A stretch of 22,675 bases of DNA from Rickettsiales bacterium. GTDB taxonomy: Bacteria > Pseudomonadota > Alphaproteobacteria > Rickettsiales > UBA1997. Location: assembly GCA_009693885.1 (NCBI GenBank), contig SHWK01000005.1, positions 1 through 22,675 on the forward strand, in the 5' to 3' direction. A program made the position numbers and the translations under genes. The notes under the pieces are model-generated. The model made no database searches and was not told the origin of the DNA. It worked only from the letters and a program-made list of their open reading frames with translations. Below are positions 14,122 through 21,179 of this stretch, one piece after another (the first letter of the stretch is position 1; each line of letters starts with the position of its first letter).

Positions 14122-16224
14122 TTAAAAAGCTTTGCTAAAAGTTAAATAGGCCGCACGACGCGCACCATATTGAGGAGCTCCAACGCCAATGCCAGAGCCG
14201 TCGCGCAATTTATATTCTTTGTCAAATAAATTAAGCATAGTAAAGCGCAAATTAAATTTTTGAATAATTGGCAATTCAAAATCATGCGCCGCCGCAATAT
14301 TAAAAACGGTGTAAGGCGGTAAATGATTATACAAATCTTTACTCAAACCACTACCATAAATCATATCGGCAGAATAACGCGTCTGCTTAAACAAATAAGC
14401 AACACCTGCTGACGCATTAAATCTTTGCTCATGATCAACATTTACATATCTTTTTGCGCCTCGAATTTCTTCATCATCAAGCAAATATTGATTTGAAACA
14501 ACATTTTGCGCCTTAGCTCTTGAAGTCGCCAAATTAACATATCCCGAGAAATTATTCTGGCGATAATCAGCGGTAATTTCTGCACCAAAAATTCTTGCCC
14601 TTTGAAAATTAAGTGGTGAATAAATTATTGCATTGCCAAATTGTCCTTCATCAAGAAGATTCTGAACATCCTTATAATAAGTATCAAAACCAATATTTGT
14701 TCTTTCATTTAATTTATGCTTCACGCCAATATCATAATAATTAGAACGCTCTGCCCTCACCGGATCATTGGTTAAGCTATTTGGTGCATTACTAGTATTT
14801 TGATAATTAGTTAAAGTTGATTGCGAAATTAACTCATTTTGCGGCGGTGTAAAATAACGAGCAAAACCCGCATGAAGTTTAGTTTTTTGAGTTAAATCAT
14901 AAACCGCACCAACCCTAGGGCTAAGCTGACTCTCATTTTTATAAGATTGCGAAGCTTCAAATCTTCCGCCATAATTTAGGGTTAATTTTTTGGTTGGATG
15001 ATATTCATTTTGTAAATAAATTCCATAATTTTGCGCCCTTTTTCTTTGATGATCAACGATGTGACGAGGATTGTTGTCAAGCTGCTCGCCATCATCATTA
15101 GTTGCAAAAACCGCATTATTACTTCTGTTTTTAACAAAATCATCACTTACAAAAAAACCGCTGCGCAAAATGTTTTTTTCATTTAAAGCATAAGAAAAAT
15201 CACCTTGCAAACCGCTTGCAACGCTGTTGCGATCAATGCTAGAAGCAACACCATTAAACACTAAACCACCAGCATAATCATCATTAAAAGAAACCTGACT
15301 TTGACGCACAAAAGCCGAAATTTGATAATCAATTTCGAGATCACTAACCCCTTGCAAAGCAATAATTGTATAGCGATTTGATTCTTTTTGATTTGCATCC
15401 AATGTTGCAGAATTAATATTATTCGCGCCATTTAAATTATATGCCGCCTGTTGATTTGGATTATTTGGCAACTCAAATCTATTAGTTGAATTTGCCACAA
15501 TTAAACTCAGCTTTGTTTGCGCATCAACAAAATAAGAAAAATATCCAAATAAGCGATCTTGTTGAGCATCATTATGCTGTGCATTTCTAGCGCTGGTAGG
15601 GTTTTCTATGCCACGATTATTTTGCAAATAAGATCCATTAATATAATAATTTAACTTACCGCTAGATCCGCTAACCTCTTGCGCCGTGCTTACAGTATCA
15701 TAGCTTCCCACCATAACTTCTGAACGGCCGCCTTTTTTAAAAGCACCATCTTTAGTTTTAATATCAACCACGCCAGCAGTGCGATAGCCATATTGCGCCG
15801 GCAATGCACCAGTTAAAAAATCAACGCTTTCGGCAAAGCGCGTATCAAACATTTGACCAAAACTGCCAATTGCCTTTGGAAGCATGATTCCGTTGATTCT
15901 ATATTGCACATTAGAATGATCTCCGCGCACATGAATTTGTCCGAAAGAATCTTGAGCTACCCCTGGAGCCCTTAATAGCAGCTGATTGATAGGGGTCGCC
16001 TCACCTAAAGGCAAATTATCAATATCTTCTTTTTTAAAGGAAAAACTAGACGCACCAACACTCGGCGATAATTTATTGCGAGAATGATTTAGTTTTTTTG
16101 CAGTAATTTCATATTCTTCAACCGGTGCAGATATAGCACTGGCTTGGCTTGTGAAGAGCGCTAAAATCGCCGACAACACAAATAATTGCACAAATTGCAC
16201 AACCGAAAATAAATATTTTTTCAT
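14122..16224 (-). CDS. TonB-dependent outer-membrane receptor
   Basis: This 700-residue outer-membrane beta-barrel is predicted to import a scarce ligand with TonB energy. The signal peptide ends at ASA (residue 30). A TonB box, EEYEITA (36-42), lies at the start of the mature chain. The plug domain is clear (INQLLLRAPGVAQDSFGQIH, VRGDHSNVQYRINGIMLPKA, SVDFLTGALPAQYGYRTAGV). The remaining ~520 residues alternate as barrel strands with Asn/Tyr-rich loops, and the last residue is Phe (AYLTFSKAF), the usual assembly signal. Ligand is not revealed: there are no CxxC or dense His clusters in the plug. The upstream His/Cys-motif gene hints at a metal such as copper or zinc, or a metal chelate. The first gene of the operon ends 41 bases upstream. 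Confidence 0.93.
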   Translation of the reverse strand: MKKYLFSVVQFVQLFVLSAILALFTSQASAISAPVEEYEITAKKLNHSRNKLSPSVGASSFSFKKEDIDNLPLGEATPINQLLLRAPGVAQDSFGQIHVRGDHSNVQYRINGIMLPKAIGSFGQMFDTRFAESVDFLTGALPAQYGYRTAGVVDIKTKDGAFKKGGRSEVMVGSYDTVSTAQEVSGSSGKLNYYINGSYLQNNRGIENPTSARNAQHNDAQQDRLFGYFSYFVDAQTKLSLIVANSTNRFELPNNPNQQAAYNLNGANNINSATLDANQKESNRYTIIALQGVSDLEIDYQISAFVRQSQVSFNDDYAGGLVFNGVASSIDRNSVASGLQGDFSYALNEKNILRSGFFVSDDFVKNRSNNAVFATNDDGEQLDNNPRHIVDHQRKRAQNYGIYLQNEYHPTKKLTLNYGGRFEASQSYKNESQLSPRVGAVYDLTQKTKLHAGFARYFTPPQNELISQSTLTNYQNTSNAPNSLTNDPVRAERSNYYDIGVKHKLNERTNIGFDTYYKDVQNLLDEGQFGNAIIYSPLNFQRARIFGAEITADYRQNNFSGYVNLATSRAKAQNVVSNQYLLDDEEIRGAKRYVNVDHEQRFNASAGVAYLFKQTRYSADMIYGSGLSKDLYNHLPPYTVFNIAAAHDFELPIIQKFNLRFTMLNLFDKEYKLRDGSGIGVGAPQYGARRAAYLTFSKAF

Positions 16225-16265
16225 TTTTTGATATTTTGTTTCTTAAAAAATTTACGAGGTAAAAT

Positions 16266-16664
16266 TTAAGAAACAAAAGGCGGGGCGCGTGAGTGGCGGG
16301 ATGAAGAAAGATAAGATAATTTGACGCGATTAAATTTGCGCCAAGTAAAAAATAAATGGAATGTTGCGGCGACAAAAATTATTGCGGCAGAAAAAATTGC
16401 ATTATTATTAACGCTGGAAAAGAAGCATAAAGAGCAATTGGATAAATCGTGATTTGAAGATTTGTGGTTTTTAGAAAAGTTTTTGGCAAAAAAACTTGAT
16501 TCAGCCACGAAAAATGGCTCTGCTGACGCTGTAAAGGATGATTCTTGCGAAAAAACCGCCTGATGGGAAAAACTATGAACAGTAAGAGAAATTGAGGCAC
16601 AGACAAAGCAGGCGAGGAAAAACGCGGTAAAAATCAATTTGTATTTTGCAGCTATTTTTGGCAC
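16266..16664 (-). CDS. Small membrane protein with His/Cys metal-type motif (DUF2946-like)
   Basis: The 132-residue protein starts at GTG (16664-16662). It has an N-terminal membrane or signal segment (about 9-29), then HSFSHQ, a Ser-rich loop and the motif NHKSSNHDLSNCSLCFF. A second hydrophobic helix follows (about 88-108) and then a basic tail. The arrangement of a His-rich stretch, CxxC (here CSLC) and two membrane helices resembles DUF2946/CopL-type proteins. These are often encoded just before TonB-dependent receptors for copper or other metals. It is the first gene of the receptor-exbB-exbD-tonB operon. Binding of a metal in the periplasm is an inference from the motif and context. The family match is by pattern only and could be wrong. 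Confidence 0.6.
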   Translation of the reverse strand: MPKIAAKYKLIFTAFFLACFVCASISLTVHSFSHQAVFSQESSFTASAEPFFVAESSFFAKNFSKNHKSSNHDLSNCSLCFFSSVNNNAIFSAAIIFVAATFHLFFTWRKFNRVKLSYLSSSRHSRAPPFVS

Positions 16665-16761
16665 GCTTTAGATTATTTTTATCCTGAACTAGCGTTTTTA
16701 ATTAAAACGAGCTAACATCATCTCATGATTGATATTTTATTTCAAGCTTTTTTAACAAAAA
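16665..16761. promoter_or_regulatory. Divergent control region with imperfect palindrome (candidate operator)
   Basis: This 97-bp gap separates the TonB operon (-) from mlaE (+) and must hold both promoters. At 16690-16714 lies an imperfect dyad. Outer arms TAGC/GCTA flank an inner stem CGTTTT/AAAACG with a 5-base loop and one bulged base. It is 26 bases upstream of the GTG start of the first TonB-operon gene, a position fitting an operator. The AT-rich core is compatible with a Fur/Zur-type site, but I see no exact consensus. No convincing -35/-10 pair stands out on either strand. Confidence 0.35.
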
Positions 16762-17547
16762 ATGATAGCAAAAACCCTTTTTGTCCTAGAAAGAACCGGC
16801 TTCTACACAATTGTGAATATACACAAAATCGGTGATATTGCGATTTTTGCCTCTAATGCGGTGCGCCATTGTTTTGCGCCTCCATTCTATCCGCGGATAA
16901 TTTTGCGCCAATTTTTGCAGATTGGTTTTTATTCTTTGCCCGTCGTTGGTCTTACAGCCATCTTTAGCGGAGCGGTTTTAGCTTTACAAAGTTATTCGGG
17001 ATTTTCACGCTTTAACGCCGAAAGTACCATTGCAACCGTAGTTGTTTTATCAATCACTAGAGAATTGGGGCCAGTGCTTGCAGGCCTTATGGTTGCTGGT
17101 CGCGTCGGCGCGTCTATGGCAGCAGAAATCGGCACTATGCGAGTTACCGAACAAATCGATGCACTACGCACACTCTCAACTAATCCCTTCAAATACCTCA
17201 TTGCGCCCCGTGTTTTAGCAGGCTTGCTGATGCTGCCACTTTTAGTTTTAGTGGCCGATGTAATTGGCGTGATGGGCGGCTATCTAGTTAGCGTACACGT
17301 TCTGGGCTTCTCTGAAGGGCCATATATTAGCAGCACTTTTAAATTTTTAGAACAAATCGATGTGGTCTCAGGCCTTACTAAAGCTGCCTTCTTTGGCTTT
17401 ATTATTTCGGTTATGGGATGCTATTTTGGCTATCATTCAAAAGGTGGAGCTGAAGGCGTGGGCGCAGCTACAACCAATGCTGTAGTAGCTGCATCGATCA
17501 CGATTCTGTTATTAAATTACATGATTACTGGCTGGTTTTTTGGCTAA
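16762..17547 (+). CDS. mlaE: MlaE-family ABC transporter permease (phospholipid trafficking)
   Basis: The 261-residue inner-membrane permease is of the MlaE/DUF140 family, which moves phospholipids between inner and outer membranes with MlaF (ATPase) and MlaD (MCE protein). Diagnostic blocks are GFYSLPVVGLTAIFSGAVLA, RELGPVLAGLMVAGRVGASM, AAEIGTMRVTEQIDAL (the coupling helix facing the ATPase) and the C-terminal SKGGAEGVGAATTNAVVAAS. The length is standard and five to six membrane helices are visible. In most alphaproteobacteria mlaF follows directly; here the next gene is rlmJ, so the ATPase and MCE partners must be elsewhere. The start ATG at 16762 follows an A-rich leader with no Shine-Dalgarno. 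Confidence 0.93.
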   Translation: MIAKTLFVLERTGFYTIVNIHKIGDIAIFASNAVRHCFAPPFYPRIILRQFLQIGFYSLPVVGLTAIFSGAVLALQSYSGFSRFNAESTIATVVVLSITRELGPVLAGLMVAGRVGASMAAEIGTMRVTEQIDALRTLSTNPFKYLIAPRVLAGLLMLPLLVLVADVIGVMGGYLVSVHVLGFSEGPYISSTFKFLEQIDVVSGLTKAAFFGFIISVMGCYFGYHSKGGAEGVGAATTNAVVAASITILLLNYMITGWFFG

Positions 17548-17567
17548 ATTTTCTTCTATCACTTTAC

Positions 17568-18443
17568 ATGAACTACCGCCACCTCTATCACGCCGGCAAT
17601 TTTGCTGATATTTTTAAACATGTTGCTCTAATTTTTTGCCTCGAAAAATTACACGAAAAAGAAGCGCCCTTTTTTGTGCTTGATACTCATGCTGGAGCAG
17701 GAAAATATGATCTTTCTTCTGAAGAGGCAACCAAGACCAGTGAGGCTCTAGATGGCATTCAAACCTTCTTAAAAACACGAGATTTTGATGATTTAAATTT
17801 GCTCAATTATATAAAAATTTTGGCAAAAATTAATTCTTATCAGACTGATTATAAAAATAATTTAGCTAATTATAAAAATTTTACCGAGCTAAAATTTTAT
17901 CCCGGATCACCTTATATTATTCAATATTTCTTACGGCCACAAGATCACGCCATTTTTGCTGAAATAAAAAAAGAAGAATTCGTGCGCTTAAAACGCAATT
18001 TTGCTGGCAGCAAAAAATTTCACTCTTTAAACGTTGATGGTTTTTCACTTTTAAAGTCGAAGCTACCACCACTAGAAAAACGCGGCCTCATCTTAATTGA
18101 CCCCGCTTTTGATAAGGGAGAAGATTTAATTAGTGGTGATTATGAAAAAATTATCACCTCATTAAAAGATGCGCAAAAACGCTTCGCGCACGGTATTTAT
18201 CTGCTTTGGCACCCCATCATAAATAAAGAAGGCGAACAAGAAATTTTGCAAAAATTTTATAAAGAAATGGCTGCATTAAAATTTAGCGAAATTTCTCATA
18301 TTATTTTTTCTGATGATAAAAGAGATGCTACTTACAAAATGCACACTTGTGGATTGTTTGTTATCAACGCTCCATGGGGGTTTGATACAAAATTGCAAGA
18401 GGTGTTTGGTCAAAAAATTAAAATAAATAATGTTAAAATATGA
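17568..18443 (+). CDS. rlmJ: 23S rRNA (adenine-2030-N6)-methyltransferase RlmJ family
   Basis: RlmJ methylates N6 of A2030 in naked 23S rRNA in E. coli. The 291 residues show the unmistakable N-terminal MNYRHLYHAGNFADIFKHV and the SAM-binding LDTHAGAGKYDL (38-49). YPGSP (111-115), an acidic strand end at LNVDGF, and LLWHPI near 215 are also present. The catalytic motif of N6-adenine methylases, normally DPPY/F, reads D178-P-A-F181, with Ala in place of the second Pro. The aromatic residue that stacks the target base is kept, so activity is plausible but altered. It sits 20 bases after mlaE and overlaps the following kinase gene by 4 bases (ATGA). Confidence 0.9.
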   Translation: MNYRHLYHAGNFADIFKHVALIFCLEKLHEKEAPFFVLDTHAGAGKYDLSSEEATKTSEALDGIQTFLKTRDFDDLNLLNYIKILAKINSYQTDYKNNLANYKNFTELKFYPGSPYIIQYFLRPQDHAIFAEIKKEEFVRLKRNFAGSKKFHSLNVDGFSLLKSKLPPLEKRGLILIDPAFDKGEDLISGDYEKIITSLKDAQKRFAHGIYLLWHPIINKEGEQEILQKFYKEMAALKFSEISHIIFSDDKRDATYKMHTCGLFVINAPWGFDTKLQEVFGQKIKINNVKI

Positions 18444-19417
18444 AAAATAAAATCATTGGAATAGGCAATGCTATAGTTGATGTTGTTTGCAAAATTGATG
18501 AAAAATTTTTAGAAGAAAATCTTTTGATTAAAGGATCAATGTCGTTGATTGATGATACTATGGCACAAAAATTATCTGATATATCTGCAGAAAAAATCAG
18601 CTCTGGCGGCTCTGTTGCTAACTCTATGGCAGCGATTGCTCAATTAAAAAATTCGGCAGCCTTTGTTGGAAAAGTAGCGCTCGATGATTTTGGTCGCAAA
18701 TTTATTTCTGAAATCGAAAAAACTGGCATTAACTTTGTTGCAAAAAGATTTGCTGATAACGTTTCAGCTAAATCATTTATTTTAGTAACACCTGATGCCC
18801 AAAGAACCATGTGTACTTTTCTGGGCTGCGCTTCTGAAATTGCTGAAGAAGATATCAATGAAGAAGTCTTTGTAGATGCGTCAATTCTATATCTAGAAGG
18901 ATATTTATGGGATCGCGAAGATACAATTTTAGCGTTAAAAAAAGCGATTTCTTTAGCTAAAAAAAATAATGTAAAAATCGCCTTCACTCTTTCTGATTTA
19001 TTTTGTGTAGCGCGCCACAAGGCTGATTTTATTGATCTGATAACCAATGATCTTGATATTTTATTTGCTAATGAAAGTGAAATTAAAGAATTATTGGATC
19101 TAGAAAATATCGAAAATCTACAAAAAATAAAAGATTTTTTTGCATTAAATCAAAAACTTCTCGCCTGTATAACCAGAAGCGAGAAGGGTTGCATTATTTT
19201 ATCACAACAAAATCATATTGAGGTTGCGGCAGAAAAAATTACAAAATTAGTTGATACAACTGGCGCTGGAGATTGTTTTGCTGCTGGATTTTTATTTGGC
19301 GTTAATAATGGTTTTACCTTAGAAAAATCTGGGCATTTAGGCAATTTGCTTGCTTCAAAAATTATCCAAAAATTTGGTGCTAGGTTTGATGAGAGTGAGA
19401 TTAAGGATTTGTTATAA
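18440..19417 (+). CDS. PfkB-family sugar/nucleoside kinase, adenosine kinase-like
   Basis: The 325-residue ribokinase-fold enzyme starts with GIGNAIVDVV. It then has the substrate-lid block KISSGGSVANSMAAIAQL (about 53-70) and closes with DTTGAGDCFAAGFLFG, in which Asp278 is the catalytic base and GAGD forms the anion hole. The internal sequence (SFILVTPDAQRTMCTFLG, ILYLEGYLWD, TLSDLFCVARHKADF, LFANESE) is the form common in alphaproteobacteria and usually annotated as adenosine kinase. That would return adenosine to AMP. Sugar specificity cannot be proved from sequence, so a broader carbohydrate-kinase role remains possible. It is coupled to rlmJ by a 4-base overlap. Downstream lies the palindrome-filled gap. 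Confidence 0.88.
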   Translation: MKNKIIGIGNAIVDVVCKIDEKFLEENLLIKGSMSLIDDTMAQKLSDISAEKISSGGSVANSMAAIAQLKNSAAFVGKVALDDFGRKFISEIEKTGINFVAKRFADNVSAKSFILVTPDAQRTMCTFLGCASEIAEEDINEEVFVDASILYLEGYLWDREDTILALKKAISLAKKNNVKIAFTLSDLFCVARHKADFIDLITNDLDILFANESEIKELLDLENIENLQKIKDFFALNQKLLACITRSEKGCIILSQQNHIEVAAEKITKLVDTTGAGDCFAAGFLFGVNNGFTLEKSGHLGNLLASKIIQKFGARFDESEIKDLL

Positions 19418-19449
19418 ATTTTTGTTGGATATAGATCTCGATCAACGAT

Positions 19450-19528
19450 AAATTATATGGCGGGGTGGATCATTTTATTTCGCGCGAAAGCACAGCTACA
19501 TAAAATGATCCCCCCCGCCATATAATTT
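19450..19528. repeat. Nested palindrome (palindromic element 2), 28-nt arms
   Basis: The arms 19450-19477 and 19501-19528 are complementary at 27 of 28 positions; one A-C mismatch interrupts a G/C-rich core (GGCGGGGTGG opposite CCCCCCCGCC). One further T-A pair extends the stem inward. The 23-base interior contains a perfect 12-bp palindrome TTTCGCGCGAAA at 19478-19489. No T-run follows on either strand, so an intrinsic terminator is unlikely. Confidence 0.9.
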
Positions 19529-19584
19529 CTCTACCACGAATAATGCCGATAAATAAAGGCGAAAACTAACGATGAGCGTTCGTT

Positions 19585-19736
19585 ACAGATAAATCGTCTA
19601 CTGCTTATTGGCGCGGCAGAGGGTCTGAGGCGAGTTCCATTTTCATTGCAAGCTACGCTTGCTTTAAATCAAATGAAAAGGGTGTCTGAGCAGCAGACCC
19701 TCTGCCGCGCCAATAAGCAGTAGACGATTTATCTGT
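19585..19736. repeat. Triple-nested palindrome (palindromic element 3), perfect 43-nt arms
   Basis: The outer arms 19585-19627 and 19694-19736 are perfectly complementary over 43 bases. Inside is a second stem, 19637-19647 with 19672-19682, paired at 10 of 11 positions. Inside that is a 6-bp hairpin GCAAGC-TAC-GCTTGC at 19648-19662. The unpaired strips between outer and middle stems carry a direct repeat GTCTGAG (19623-19629 and 19684-19690). The outer arms are clearly richer in G+C (about half) than the surrounding genes. The element ends 31 bases before the murF ATG. No target-site duplication is evident. Confidence 0.93.
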
Positions 19737-19767
19737 GGGGAAAGATCTAAAAACAACTAAAATAATT

Positions 19768-21168
19768 ATGCTTTGGACAAAAAACGAACTGATCGAAGCC
19801 TTAAGCGAAGAGCTTCTTCAGCATAATCTAAAATCAGAAATCGCTATAGATGAAGTTGTAATTGATAGCAGAAAAGCCGCAGCAAAAAAACTTTTTTTTG
19901 CTCTTAAAGGTGAAAATAACGATGGCCATAATTTTCTTGCGCAAGTTTTTGCTAATGGCTGTGAAGCCGCTATTATCGATAATGCAGAGCTATTCAACAA
20001 ATCGTCGCAAAATTTAATTTTAGTAAAAAACACCTTCACCGCACTTTATAAATTAGCGGAATATTCGCGCAAAAAATCCACAGCAAAAATCATCGGGGTG
20101 ACTGGCAGCGTTGGCAAAACTGGTGTTAAAGAAATGTTAAAATTAGCCTTCACTGCTCAAGGAAAAACCTATGCCACCACAGGAAACCTAAATAATCATA
20201 TCGGCTTACCACTTACTCTCTCTAATATGCCGCGCAATACTCAATTTGCCATTCTTGAAATGGGAATGAATCATTTGCAAGAAATTGAACCTCTATCAAA
20301 GCTGGCAAGGCCTCATATTGCTGTGATTACAACTATTGCACCAGCACATATTGGCAATTTTAACAACGAGGAAGAAATCGCTTTAGCAAAATCAGAAATT
20401 TTTGTTGGCTTAGAGCCACAAGGGTTGGTATTAATAAATCGCGATAACAAATATTATGAATTTTTAAAAAATCGCGCCCTTCAAGCAAAAATAACACCAG
20501 AAAATATTTTATCTTTTGGACAAAATTTACAAAGTGATTATTGCCTACAAAGCCTTGAAACAAAAGGCTCTATGCAATCAATTGTAAATGCTAGCAGCAG
20601 AAATCATGGCGAAGTTTCTTATAAAATTTCTTCTGCTCACAAAGCATCCATAATAAATTCATTAATCATTCTAGCCTGCCTAGACTTGACCTCACAAGAT
20701 ATTGCAAAATCTCTCGATACCCTAAAAAATCTCAGCGCCCCTAAAGGTCGCGGCGAAATAATCACAAAAAAAATTGGTGATAAAAATATCACAATCATTG
20801 ACGATACCTACAACGCCAATGTATCATCAATGAATGCAGGAATCGAATATTTAGCTGATCTCAAAAAAATCCTCCACAAAAAACGCTCAGTAGCAATTTT
20901 GGGTGATATGTTTGAGCTTGGCGAAAAATCAGCAGAACTTCACCAAGAAACCCTAGAAGCACTAAACAATTTTAGTATCGATGTTGCTCTATTGGTCGGT
21001 GACGCAATGAAAAATTCTACGAAAGTTCTGGACAAAAAAAACTATAAAACTTATTTAAATGCAGCTTCTTTAAGCCTTGAAATCAAAGATTTTTTACAGG
21101 ATGGCGATATCATTCTGATTAAAGGTTCGCGAGGAATGAAGATGGAGCAAATAATCGAGAAAATTTAA
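19768..21168 (+). CDS. murF: UDP-N-acetylmuramoyl-tripeptide--D-alanyl-D-alanine ligase
   Basis: MurF adds D-Ala-D-Ala to UDP-MurNAc-tripeptide in the cytoplasm, the last soluble step before MraY. I start it at the ATG 19768 (MLWTKNELIEAL, 466 residues), because the LWT opening is the usual MurF start. The upstream in-frame GTG at 19735 lies within the palindrome arm. Domains in order are the uridine-binding N-domain (VVIDSRKAAAKKLFFALKGE), the ATPase domain with P-loop GVTGSVGKTG (110-119) and NNHIGLPLTL/EMGMNH, and the C-domain with GRGEII, IDDTYNANVSSM and LGDMFELGE. All ligase landmarks are present. It is followed by mraY after 11 bases. Confidence 0.96.
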   Translation: MLWTKNELIEALSEELLQHNLKSEIAIDEVVIDSRKAAAKKLFFALKGENNDGHNFLAQVFANGCEAAIIDNAELFNKSSQNLILVKNTFTALYKLAEYSRKKSTAKIIGVTGSVGKTGVKEMLKLAFTAQGKTYATTGNLNNHIGLPLTLSNMPRNTQFAILEMGMNHLQEIEPLSKLARPHIAVITTIAPAHIGNFNNEEEIALAKSEIFVGLEPQGLVLINRDNKYYEFLKNRALQAKITPENILSFGQNLQSDYCLQSLETKGSMQSIVNASSRNHGEVSYKISSAHKASIINSLIILACLDLTSQDIAKSLDTLKNLSAPKGRGEIITKKIGDKNITIIDDTYNANVSSMNAGIEYLADLKKILHKKRSVAILGDMFELGEKSAELHQETLEALNNFSIDVALLVGDAMKNSTKVLDKKNYKTYLNAASLSLEIKDFLQDGDIILIKGSRGMKMEQIIEKI

Positions 21169-21179
21169 AATAAAAAACC

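Larger units (their letters stand above)
19418..19767. other. 350-bp non-coding gap, palindrome-rich
   Basis: This is the longest gene-free stretch in the window. It contains two large inverted repeats, 19450-19528 and 19585-19736, that together cover about two thirds of it. The 56-bp spacer between them carries a small dyad TAACG/CGTTA at about 19567-19585. No open frame of plausible length, no tRNA-like fold and no shared sequence with neighbouring genes is seen. The promoter for murF must either lie here or transcription must read through from the kinase gene. Confidence 0.85.

Noticed and set aside
16118..16375. 85-codon minus-strand frame overlapping the receptor start and the upstream small gene
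   Set aside because: It spans parts of two well-supported genes in another frame and has no family features.
19450..19528. Palindrome as an intrinsic terminator of the kinase gene
   Set aside because: No T-run follows on either strand, and the stem is far longer than typical terminators.
19585..19736. Palindrome as integron attC site, tRNA or CRISPR fragment
   Set aside because: There are no attC core sites, no integrase, no cloverleaf and no spaced direct repeats. A perfect 43-bp stem is unlike these structures.
19735..19767. Upstream in-frame GTG start for murF adding 11 residues
   Set aside because: It lies in the end of the palindrome arm, and the added residues are not MurF-like. The MLWT start at 19768 fits the family better.
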